From JBJFCE01 sp964437825 (lineage in GTDB: Bacteria; Bacillota; Clostridia; Lachnospirales; Lachnospiraceae), in NCBI GenBank assembly GCA_964437825.1, contig CAYTIH010000082.1, forward strand, positions 1-5,476: 5,476 bases of DNA. Direction: 5' to 3'. This document shows, piece by piece, positions 1 to 4,957 of this stretch; position 1 is the first letter of the stretch, and each line of letters opens with the position of its first letter. The notes beneath the pieces are model-generated. The model made no database searches. It was not told the DNA's origin and saw nothing but the letters and a program-made list of their open reading frames with translations. The translations under genes and the position numbers were made by a program.

Positions 1-49
1 CCAGTGCGGTCTCCGGGACTTTTTACGTCAAAACACTGTCAAAGACAGG

Positions 50-79
50 ATTGTACCACATTTTCCGGGAATTTCCCAA
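50..79 (-). promoter_or_regulatory. Possible leftward promoter with internal inverted repeat
   Basis: Read on the minus strand, TTGGGA (79-74), an 18-bp spacer and TACAAT (55-50) preceded by TGG form an extended -10 promoter-like arrangement. The spacer contains the near-palindrome GGGAA-T-TTCCC at 67-77, a possible operator. It would transcribe leftward out of the window, so no target gene can be seen. The match is moderate and could be fortuitous. Confidence 0.25.
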
Positions 80-96
80 CAGTATTTGAGCAAAGG

Positions 97-115
97 CTTC
101 ATTGACCTTCATTGA
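97..115 (+). repeat. 9-bp direct repeat upstream of the CoA operon promoter
   Basis: CTTCATTGA occurs at 97-105 and again at 107-115, a period of exactly 10 bases. The pair ends 9 bases upstream of the putative -35 element at 125. Direct repeats spaced one helical turn apart just upstream of a -35 can be a regulator site, but no known operator is recognised here and a chance duplication is possible. Confidence 0.35.
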
Positions 116-124
116 AATATTTGG

Positions 125-154
125 TTGCATACAAAAATAATAGTGTGGTATTAT
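125..154 (+). promoter_or_regulatory. Putative extended -10 promoter of the ECF-coaX-coaBC operon
   Basis: TATTAT at 149-154 (5 of 6 matches to TATAAT) is preceded by TGG at 146-148, giving an extended -10. A weak -35, TTGCAT, lies at 125-130 with an 18-bp spacer. Transcription would start near 160, leaving a leader of about 45 bases before the ATG at 205. A competing reading is TTGAAA at 112-117, 18 bp, and AATAAT at 136-141. One of these very likely serves the operon, because the next two genes have no promoter-sized gaps. Confidence 0.5.
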
Positions 155-188
155 TAACATGTATTGTATCTCATATGAGAATAATAAC

Positions 189-194
189 AGGAGG
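189..194 (+). promoter_or_regulatory. Shine-Dalgarno site deciding the S-component start
   Basis: A perfect AGGAGG lies 10 bases before the ATG at 205. The same frame is open from an ATG at 112 and has another ATG at 175, but neither has a purine-rich site at usable distance. The residues they would add are not hydrophobic and do not resemble an S-component N-terminus, so 205 is the supported start. Confidence 0.85.
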
Positions 195-204
195 AAAACG
201 TACC

Positions 205-1041
205 ATGAAAAATGAAAAAACTTATGAACTGGTGCTGACGGCACTGTTCACAGCCATTATTGTCATAATGGCATTTACACCGCTGGGGTATATTCCGCTA
301 GTTGTAATCAATGCAACGGTCATTCATATCCCTGTTATCCTTGGAGCACTATTTTTAGGACCGAAAAAAGGTGCATTTTTAGGATTCGTATTTGGTCTGA
401 CAAGCTTTTTGAACAACACATTTAAGGCAGCTACTGCATCGGCTTTTGTATTTTCGCCTGTTTTGGCGGCGGATGTGATTGGTATTTCGGGTGTATTTAA
501 AAGCATTTACATCTGCTTCGTACCAAGAATTTTAGTCGGAATTATTCCTTATTTTGTATACATTCTGATTCGTAATTTACTGAAAAAAGAACAGAAAGTA
601 TGGCGTGTTGTGATTAATGCCGTGATATCGGTTATTCTATTTATATCCATAAGAGCGTTTATCAGTAATTTAATAAAGAGCAGCATGGCCGGAGTCATTG
701 GTACCGTGGTCGGTCTTGTTGTGGGAGTCTTGCTGTTTGTTCTGCTGACAGCGGTTTTACAAAAGAAAGCTTCTGCGAGCGTTGCCCTTGCTTATGCGGG
801 TCTGACAGGAGCTTTTACCAATACGCTGTTTGTAATGAGCGGCATTTATATTTTATATAAGGATGCTTATGCCGAGGCGCTTGGCATCGCGGGAGATGCG
901 GTTATTGATGTGATCATGAGCGTGGTCAGCTTTAACGGTATTGTCGAAGCCGCGGTTGCGGCCATACTGGTGGCAGGCGTCGGTCTTGCGCTGTTACAGA
1001 TCAAGCCAATCAAAGGCATCAAAAAAGTAATCAGAGGTTAA
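205..1041 (+). CDS. ECF transporter S component, probably for pantothenate
   Basis: This is the membrane-embedded substrate-binding subunit of an energy-coupling factor importer. It would work with the shared EcfA/EcfA'/EcfT module, which is not encoded here. The 278-aa protein is strongly hydrophobic. Its N-terminal half carries the S-component pattern: a helix at about 9-28, GYIP at 28-31, HIPVILGALFLGPKKGA at 41-57 and FGLTSF at 63-68, followed by helices near 77-95 and 103-125. The C-terminal part (193-217 and 237-266) holds TNTLFVMSGIYILY and FNGIVEAAVAAILV. Residues 135-185 form two further hydrophobic stretches that make the protein longer than the usual 170-220 aa. The substrate is inferred from context: coaX follows after 29 bases and coaBC after that, pointing to pantothenate (PanT-like). 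Riboflavin or another vitamin cannot be excluded by sequence alone. Expression is probably from the promoter near 125-154. Confidence 0.88.
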   Translation: MKNEKTYELVLTALFTAIIVIMAFTPLGYIPLVVINATVIHIPVILGALFLGPKKGAFLGFVFGLTSFLNNTFKAATASAFVFSPVLAADVIGISGVFKSIYICFVPRILVGIIPYFVYILIRNLLKKEQKVWRVVINAVISVILFISIRAFISNLIKSSMAGVIGTVVGLVVGVLLFVLLTAVLQKKASASVALAYAGLTGAFTNTLFVMSGIYILYKDAYAEALGIAGDAVIDVIMSVVSFNGIVEAAVAAILVAGVGLALLQIKPIKGIKKVIRG

Positions 1042-1070
1042 GATAAGGGTAAAGGTAAAGGGAGAGAGCA

Positions 1071-1847
1071 ATGATTTTAGCAGTAGATATCGGAAATACA
1101 AATATAGTCATCGGCTGTGTTGAGCAGGAGAAGATCTATTTTGTAGAGAGAGTGTCCACTAATATTTCAAAAACAGAGCTGGAATATGTTGTAGAATTTA
1201 AGACGCTTCTGGATTTATACCGGATTCAGATCAAGGATATTACGGGATGCATCATAGCTTCTGTTGTGCCTCCCCTTAATAATATCGTAAAATCCGCGCT
1301 GGAGAAGCTTTTGCATAGTTCTCCGCTGCTGGTGGGACCCGGAGTCAAAACAGGACTTAATATTTTGATGGATAATCCGGGGCAAGTGGGCTCGGATTTG
1401 ATTGTGAATGCTGTTGCCGCACTGAAATATTACGGCGCCCCCATCATCATCATCGATATGGGAACGGCTACGACCATCAGTGTAGTGGATGATAAGAAAA
1501 ATTATGTCGGCGGTATGATTATGCCCGGCGTGAGGGTATCTCTGGAATCTCTGGTAAACCGTACTTCCCAACTGCCCAAAATCAGTGTGGAAGCGCCCAA
1601 AAAGATCATCGGAAAAAATACCATAGACTGTATGAAAAGCGGCATCGTTATGGGGCAGGCGGCATGCATGGACGGTATGATTGAACGGATCTTTGATGAA
1701 CTGGGATATCAGGCGCAGATAGTGGCAACCGGCGGGCTTGCAGGCTGTATTATACCCTATTGTAAGAAAAAAATTATTTGTGATAACGAACTGACCCTAA
1801 AGGGGCTGGATATTATTTATCGCAAAAATACGGAGCCGACAGCCTGA
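1071..1847 (+). CDS. coaX: Type III pantothenate kinase CoaX
   Basis: This cytosolic enzyme phosphorylates pantothenate to 4'-phosphopantothenate, the first committed step of coenzyme A synthesis. Type III enzymes belong to the ASKHA fold and are known to resist CoA feedback and to need a monovalent cation. The 258-aa length is normal. Visible motifs are the N-terminal phosphate-binding DIGNTN (6-11), SVVP (64-67), GPGVKTGL (89-96), the GSD catalytic-aspartate segment (107-109), DMGTATT (129-135) and GGMIMPGV (147-154). ATGG (219-222) marks the last nucleotide-binding part. After GSD the residue is Leu110, where many characterised members have Arg. The ATG has AAGGGAG 6 bases upstream. The gene lies 29 bases after the S component and 25 before coaBC with no internal terminator, so it is co-transcribed with both. 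The next enzyme in the pathway is encoded immediately downstream. Confidence 0.96.
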   Translation: MILAVDIGNTNIVIGCVEQEKIYFVERVSTNISKTELEYVVEFKTLLDLYRIQIKDITGCIIASVVPPLNNIVKSALEKLLHSSPLLVGPGVKTGLNILMDNPGQVGSDLIVNAVAALKYYGAPIIIIDMGTATTISVVDDKKNYVGGMIMPGVRVSLESLVNRTSQLPKISVEAPKKIIGKNTIDCMKSGIVMGQAACMDGMIERIFDELGYQAQIVATGGLAGCIIPYCKKKIICDNELTLKGLDIIYRKNTEPTA

Positions 1848-1872
1848 CGGTGCGGGCGGAAAGGACAGCAGG

Positions 1873-3060
1873 ATGTTAAAGGGAAAGCATATTGTACTGG
1901 GCGTGACAGGCAGTATCGCGGCATATAAGATCGCTTCACTGGCCAGTATGTTAGTTAAGCAAAAAGCGGATGTTACCGTCATTATGACGCAGAATGCAAC
2001 GAACTTCATCAATCCTATTACATTTGAAACTCTGACGGGAAATAAATGTCTGGTGGATACCTTTGACCGGAATTTTCAGTACAGTGTGGAGCACGTATCG
2101 CTGGCGAAGCAGACGGATGTACTGATGATTGCGCCGGCGTCTGCAGATGTGATTGCCAAAGCCGCACACGGTATTGCGGACGATATGCTGACCACAACGA
2201 TGCTTGCCTGCGAGTGCTCGAAGATCGTCGCACCTGCCATGAATACGCGGATGTATCATAATCCCATTGTGCAGGACAACATAAAAATCCTGCAGAAATA
2301 CGGTATGGAGGTCATTACTCCGGCAACCGGATATCTGGCGTGCGGTGACACGGGAGAAGGCAAAATGCCGGAGCCGGAGTTGCTATTAAGCTATATTGTC
2401 AAGGCGCTGCATTCCAAGGATATGAAGGGAATCAAGGTTTTGGTGACGGCAGGTCCGACCAGGGAGAGAATTGATCCGGTGCGTTATATCAGCAACCATT
2501 CTACCGGAAAAATGGGTTATGCCATTGCCTCGGCAGCTATGATGCGTGGGGCTGAAGTCACGTTGGTTACCGGAAAAACAAGTCTTGCTCCGCCTATGGG
2601 AGTGCACACGGTAGAAATTGTTTCTGCCGCGGATATGGCGGAGGCTGTGAAGGCATGCGCTAAAGAGCAGGACATCATCATCAAGGCTGCTGCGGTAGCG
2701 GACTATCGTCCGAAATATATCTCCGGAGAGAAAATGAAGAAAAAAGACGGAGACATGAGTATTGAACTGGAGCGCACCGAGGATATTCTGGGATTCCTGG
2801 GAGAACATAAAAAAGAAGGACAATTTCTGTGCGGATTTTCGATGGAAACGGAAAACATGATAGAAAATTCATGCAGAAAATTGAAAAAAAAGAATTTGGA
2901 CCTTATCGTTGCAAATAATCTGAAGCAGACAGGTGCCGGATTTGGCACTGATACGAATATCGTGACTTTACTGTCCAAAGAAGATACAATACAGCTTCCG
3001 ATTATGAGCAAGGAGGAGGTAGCAGATCGGCTGCTGAGCTATATTATGGAACATATGTAA
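1873..3060 (+). CDS. coaBC: Bifunctional phosphopantothenoylcysteine decarboxylase/synthetase CoaBC
   Basis: CoaB joins 4'-phosphopantothenate to cysteine using CTP. CoaC, a flavoprotein, decarboxylates the product to 4'-phosphopantetheine. The 395-aa protein has the usual fused layout. In the CoaC domain (about 1-182), GVTGSIAAYK (10-19) binds FMN, His75 in EHVSLAK is the expected catalytic histidine, PAMN lies at 121-124, and Cys158 sits in the flexible substrate-recognition flap ACGDTGEGKMPEP (156-168). The CoaB domain (about 186-395) has TAGPTRERIDPVRYISNHSTG (192-212), with Asn208 in the position of the conserved synthetase asparagine. It also has KAAAVADYRP (271-280), a lysine-rich segment near 287-291 and the KKKNLDLIVAN segment (338-348). 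AAAGGA (1860-1865) precedes the ATG by 7 bases. It is the last gene of the operon, and a hairpin terminator follows 74 bases after its stop. No key residue appears missing. Confidence 0.97.
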   Translation: MLKGKHIVLGVTGSIAAYKIASLASMLVKQKADVTVIMTQNATNFINPITFETLTGNKCLVDTFDRNFQYSVEHVSLAKQTDVLMIAPASADVIAKAAHGIADDMLTTTMLACECSKIVAPAMNTRMYHNPIVQDNIKILQKYGMEVITPATGYLACGDTGEGKMPEPELLLSYIVKALHSKDMKGIKVLVTAGPTRERIDPVRYISNHSTGKMGYAIASAAMMRGAEVTLVTGKTSLAPPMGVHTVEIVSAADMAEAVKACAKEQDIIIKAAAVADYRPKYISGEKMKKKDGDMSIELERTEDILGFLGEHKKEGQFLCGFSMETENMIENSCRKLKKKNLDLIVANNLKQTGAGFGTDTNIVTLLSKEDTIQLPIMSKEEVADRLLSYIMEHM

Positions 3061-3088
3061 TTCCAAAGATACATGTAATTCCAAACGC
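3053..3088 (+). repeat. 18-bp imperfect tandem duplication over the coaBC stop
   Basis: ATGTAATTCCAAA occurs at 3055-3067, where it includes the coaBC TAA stop, and again at 3073-3085. The 18-base period gives two adjacent units, 3053-3070 and 3071-3088, identical over this 13-base core. It looks like a local duplication and has no evident function. Confidence 0.6.
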
Positions 3089-3134
3089 GGATTGAAGGAT
3101 TGCGCAGGAAAGACGGATATACTATTATGAATGC

Positions 3135-3176
3135 AGGACAATGGAGCCCAACGGGCAACATTGTCCTTTTTTCTTT
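3135..3176 (+). terminator. Rho-independent terminator of the ECF-coaX-coaBC operon
   Basis: AGGACAATG (3135-3143) pairs perfectly with CATTGTCCT (3159-3167). Above a GA/AA internal loop, GCCC (3146-3149) pairs with GGGC (3153-3156) around an AAC loop. Six T residues (3167-3172), then C and three more T, follow the stem. This two-tier hairpin with a T-tract is a textbook intrinsic terminator. It lies 74 bases after the coaBC stop and in the correct orientation. Confidence 0.92.
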
Positions 3177-3428
3177 ATAAAAGAGCTGTCTTCGCAGCTG
3201 AGAGTGACGGCGGTTTCAGACGATGGTTTAATCGAGGGCGTATATATGCCGGGAAAGAAGTTTGTTTGGACTGTGCAGTGGCATCCGGAATTTTCTTATC
3301 AAACGGATAAAAACAGCCGGAAAATATTCGGCGCCTTTGTAAATGCAGCAAAGAAGCGAGCGATCACGCAGAAAAGCGGCTATGGCGAATGCTGCTTCAA
3401 ACGATTCAGAACGTTATGTTCAATATAA
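3177..3428 (+). pseudogene. 5'-truncated remnant of a C26 gamma-glutamyl-GABA hydrolase-like amidotransferase
   Basis: The reading frame from 3177 encodes the C-terminal end of a class I glutamine amidotransferase-like peptidase of family C26 (PuuD type), enzymes that hydrolyse gamma-glutamyl amides. About 60 residues (3177-3356) fit the family: a KELSSQLRV strand, SDDGLIEGVY, the QWHPEF signature with the His and Glu of the Cys-His-Glu triad, and SRKIFGAFVNAAKK near the natural C-terminus. The rest, including the nucleophile cysteine region (normally about 180 residues upstream), is absent from the window. An ATG at 3141 opens the same frame, but it lies inside the terminator stem and has no ribosome binding site. 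The last 23 codons (3357-3425) do not resemble the family and overlap the minus-strand gene at 3380-3574. I read it as a non-functional relic. A newly evolved short protein is unlikely but not excluded. Confidence 0.8.
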
Positions 3429-3574
3429 TTCACATGAAAATGCAAATCTGCCGCAGTGTGAATAGAAGGATTATATTCATGGATGGCCAGCTGCGTGGAA
3501 ACCGGCAGAGAAAGGAAATACTGTCTGGTACTGCTGCTGTGAAAGAGCAAATCCTCTAAATCACTATAGTTCAT
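3380..3574 (-). CDS. Small conserved-looking protein of unknown function (64 aa)
   Basis: I do not know a function for this protein. The minus-strand ATG at 3574-3572 is preceded by a perfect AGGAGG (3587-3582) with a 7-base spacer, the strongest translation signal in this part of the window. The 64-aa product starts MNYSDLEDLL and contains HSSSTRQYFLSLPVSTQ at 12-28. It is histidine-rich (seven His), with no membrane segment, signal peptide or cysteine. From memory, short proteins with an 'S..R.YF.SLP...Q' core are common and unannotated in Lachnospiraceae and relatives. This one would be a divergent member; that link is recollection, not a search. The same frame is open upstream to an ATG at 3694, but that start lacks a ribosome binding site and the extra 40 residues do not look conserved. 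It converges on the amidotransferase remnant with 49 bases of overlap and has no clear terminator. Confidence 0.72.
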   Translation of the reverse strand: MNYSDLEDLLFHSSSTRQYFLSLPVSTQLAIHEYNPSIHTAADLHFHVNYIEHNVLNRLKQHSP

Positions 3575-3611
3575 GGCAATCCTCCTGTCCGAGAGTAGTG
3601 TAATTCGATGT

Positions 3612-3662
3612 GAGCATATCTGAGAGCATATCAGAGACAATGCTTCCGTTTCGCATCTGATA
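3612..3662. repeat. Direct and inverted repeats in the leader of the 64-aa gene
   Basis: GAGCATATCTGA (3612-3623) and GAGCATATCAGA (3624-3635) are adjacent 12-bp repeats differing at one base. TATCAGA (3629-3635) also pairs with TCTGATA (3656-3662), with a smaller TGC/GCA pairing inside. The set lies between the putative -10 and the start codon of the minus-strand gene, so it could be an operator or a transcript hairpin. It has no T-tract and is not a terminator. Confidence 0.5.
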
Positions 3663-3668
3663 ATAGCA
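3660..3668 (-). promoter_or_regulatory. Putative extended -10 for the 64-aa gene
   Basis: On the minus strand, TGC followed by TATTAT (3665-3660) forms an extended -10 with 5 of 6 matches. It would give a leader of about 80 bases before the ATG at 3574. No good -35 is seen at 16-18 bp (GTTTTT or similar), so the call depends on the extended -10. Confidence 0.35.
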
Positions 3669-3740
3669 TGGAACAAATTATTAAAAACATGCACCCATGG
3701 AAGGAAAAGTATATTCGCAGGGAAAGGGAGCAGAGATCAA

Positions 3741-3782
3741 AAAAAACTTCTAAGAAAAAACTTCTAAGAAAAAACTTCTAAC
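3741..3782. repeat. Three tandem copies of a 14-bp A-rich repeat
   Basis: AAAAAACTTCTAAG is present at 3741-3754 and 3755-3768, and a third copy ending in C instead of G lies at 3769-3782. Two additional A residues precede the first copy. Each unit holds six A residues and a TTCTAA step. The array lies in the gap between the 64-aa gene and the ROK kinase, upstream of both starts. Such arrays can change copy number by slippage. No protein or RNA function is evident. Confidence 0.9.
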
Positions 3783-3793
3783 ATCAATTCCTA

Positions 3794-3822
3794 TTGTAGC
3801 TTTGTGAAAGATAGTATAAAGT
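3794..3822 (+). promoter_or_regulatory. Weak candidate promoter for the ROK kinase
   Basis: TTGTAG (3794-3799) is followed 17 bp later by TAAAGT (3817-3822), or 15 bp later by the better -10 TATAAA (3815-3820). Neither combination is close to consensus. It is listed because a promoter is expected somewhere between the upstream minus-strand gene and the ATG at 3881. Confidence 0.25.
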
Positions 3823-3880
3823 AGAAATAGATCAGTAAAAAATCATACGGCTTTGACAAAAAAAGAAAAGGAGATTTTGG

Positions 3881-4828
3881 ATGAAGTATAGAATCGGAAT
3901 TGATCTGGGTGGAACCAATATCAAGGCGGGAATTGTGAATGAGAATCAGGAGATTGTCAGAGAAAGCAGCGTTCCCACACTGGTGGAGCGGGGAGCAGTT
4001 CCCATTATGGATGACATGGCAGCGCTTGTGCAAAGTCTGATGGCAGAGGAAGGTCTGTCAGATACGGATGTGCTTGGTGTTGGAATCGGAAGTCCGGGAA
4101 TGATTGATGCGGATACGGGGGAAGTGGTTTATTCCAATAATTTTGACTGGGAAAATGTTCCGCTTGGCGCATATCTGTCAGAGAAATTGAAAATGCCGGT
4201 ACGGGTATCCAATGACGCAAACTGCGCTGCGCTTGGAGAAGTGAAAGCGGGAGCGGCAAAGGAGTGTAAAAACTGTGTTTTGATTACGCTCGGAACCGGT
4301 GTTGGCGGCGGCGTCGTTATGGATGGCAAAATCTTTGAGGGCGGTCATGCGGGCGGCGCCGAGCTTGGTCATACGACATTGATTGCAGGAGGGGAGCCAT
4401 GTACTTGCGGCAGAAAGGGCTGTTTTGAGGCTTACGCATCGGCAACGGCGTTGATTCGCGACACAAGGAGAGCGGCGCAGGCAGACGAAAAGTCAATGAT
4501 CTGGAGATTATGTCATGACGATCTGGCGCAGGTAAACGGAAAAACCGTGTTTGACGCTATGCAGACCGGGGATGAAACGGCAAGACAGGTTGTAAAGGAG
4601 TACGTGAAATATCTGGGAGAAGGAATTGTGAATATGGTCAATATCTTCCGTCCGGATAAGGTCTTGCTTAGCGGCGGCGTCTGTAATCAGGGAGAGAATC
4701 TGACAATTCCGCTTCAGAAATTTATCAGTGAAAACAGCTTTGCTGCACAGAAAGGCGTTATTCCTGAAATCGGCATTGCAGCGCTTGGCAATTCAGCCGG
4801 AATCCTCGGAGCGGCAGCGCTTCTTTAG
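3881..4828 (+). CDS. ROK-family sugar kinase, probably glucokinase
   Basis: This cytosolic ATP-dependent sugar kinase of the ROK family most likely converts glucose to glucose 6-phosphate. The 315-aa length is typical of Bacillota glucokinases. The N-terminal DLGGTN (8-13) is the phosphate-binding loop, and GIGSPGMID lies at 68-76. The catalytic aspartate is expected at Asp112 in SNDANCAALGE (110-120). GTGVGGGVVMDGK (138-150) and the sugar-contacting GGAELGH (158-164) follow. The zinc signature is His164 with Cys174, Cys176 and Cys181 in CTCGRKGCFEAYAS. IFRPDKVLLSGGV (255-267) is the second nucleotide-binding block. No N-terminal helix-turn-helix is present, so it is an enzyme rather than an NagC/XylR-type repressor. 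AAGGAG (3868-3873) precedes the ATG by 7 bases. It appears to be a single-gene unit, since alaS behind it has its own strong promoter. Specificity for another hexose (mannose, allose or N-acetylmannosamine) cannot be ruled out. Confidence 0.92.
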   Translation: MKYRIGIDLGGTNIKAGIVNENQEIVRESSVPTLVERGAVPIMDDMAALVQSLMAEEGLSDTDVLGVGIGSPGMIDADTGEVVYSNNFDWENVPLGAYLSEKLKMPVRVSNDANCAALGEVKAGAAKECKNCVLITLGTGVGGGVVMDGKIFEGGHAGGAELGHTTLIAGGEPCTCGRKGCFEAYASATALIRDTRRAAQADEKSMIWRLCHDDLAQVNGKTVFDAMQTGDETARQVVKEYVKYLGEGIVNMVNIFRPDKVLLSGGVCNQGENLTIPLQKFISENSFAAQKGVIPEIGIAALGNSAGILGAAALL

Positions 4829-4886
4829 AATGCGGCAAATTAGGAGAAAATCAGTTGATTTCAAGCCGAAAAGAGCGTGACAATAT

Positions 4887-4915
4887 TTGACAACAGAATG
4901 GATAACCCTTATAAT
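4887..4915 (+). promoter_or_regulatory. Full-consensus sigma-A promoter of alaS
   Basis: TTGACA (4887-4892) and TATAAT (4910-4915) are both perfect hexamers, separated by the optimal 17 bp. Transcription should start near 4921-4923, leaving a leader of only about 30 bases. That is too short for a T-box riboswitch, so strong unregulated (housekeeping) transcription is the simplest reading. Confidence 0.9.
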
Positions 4916-4939
4916 ATGGCTTTAGAATTTGTTACGATC

Positions 4940-4957
4940 TGGAGGAAAGATGACGTG
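4940..4957 (+). promoter_or_regulatory. Ribosome binding site and GTG start of alaS
   Basis: TGGAGG (4940-4945) is followed after 9 bases by GTG at 4955, the first start codon in the alaS frame. An ATG at 4950 is out of frame and reads ATG-ACG-TGA, ending at 4958. The conserved AlaRS N-terminus (YGVNELRKMFLDFF) begins a few residues after the GTG, so GTG is chosen. The later in-frame ATG at 4988 would cut into it. Confidence 0.8.

Larger units (their letters stand above)
3575..3880. other. 306-bp divergent intergenic region
   Basis: This region separates the minus-strand small gene from the plus-strand ROK kinase. It holds the leader repeats (3612-3662), a possible minus promoter (3660-3668), the 14-bp tandem array (3741-3782), a weak plus promoter candidate and the ROK ribosome binding site. 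No convincing coding sequence, tRNA or known riboswitch was recognised in it. Its A-rich composition in the right half differs from the flanking genes. Confidence 0.7.

Noticed and set aside
112..204. 31-residue N-terminal extension of the S component from ATG 112
   Set aside because: It would place the start inside the promoter and has no Shine-Dalgarno site. The perfect AGGAGG belongs to the ATG at 205.
23..244. Minus-strand 73-codon frame with hydrophobic residues opposite the S-component upstream region
   Set aside because: No ribosome binding site. It runs across the promoter region and start of a clear plus-strand gene, and its product has low-complexity hydrophobic composition typical of AT-rich antisense frames.
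1215..1571. 118-codon minus-strand open frame inside coaX
   Set aside because: It is the antisense shadow of a highly conserved gene, with no start signals.
2386..2823. 145-codon minus-strand open frame inside coaBC
   Set aside because: It lies wholly antisense to the conserved CoaB domain, with no ribosome binding site or recognisable motif.
3100..3128. Promoter-like TTGCGC-17-TATTAT between coaBC and the terminator
   Set aside because: The -35 is poor, and any transcript would meet the terminator within a few bases. Probably chance.
3141..3176. ATG 3141 as the start of a genuine 95-aa gene
   Set aside because: The first 12 codons are the terminator hairpin and T-tract, there is no ribosome binding site, and family homology starts only after them.
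3741..3782. 14-bp tandem array as a CRISPR
   Set aside because: The units are directly adjacent with no spacers and are too short; there are no cas genes.
3853..3858. TTGACA just before the ROK kinase
   Set aside because: A matching -10 would fall at the start codon and none is present.
4847..4863. AAATCA/TGATTT inverted repeat after the ROK kinase as a terminator
   Set aside because: The stem is short and AT-rich with a two-base loop and no following T-tract.
4829..4954. T-box riboswitch upstream of alaS
   Set aside because: The consensus promoter at 4887-4915 leaves a leader of about 30 bases, and no T-box core sequence or antiterminator is visible.
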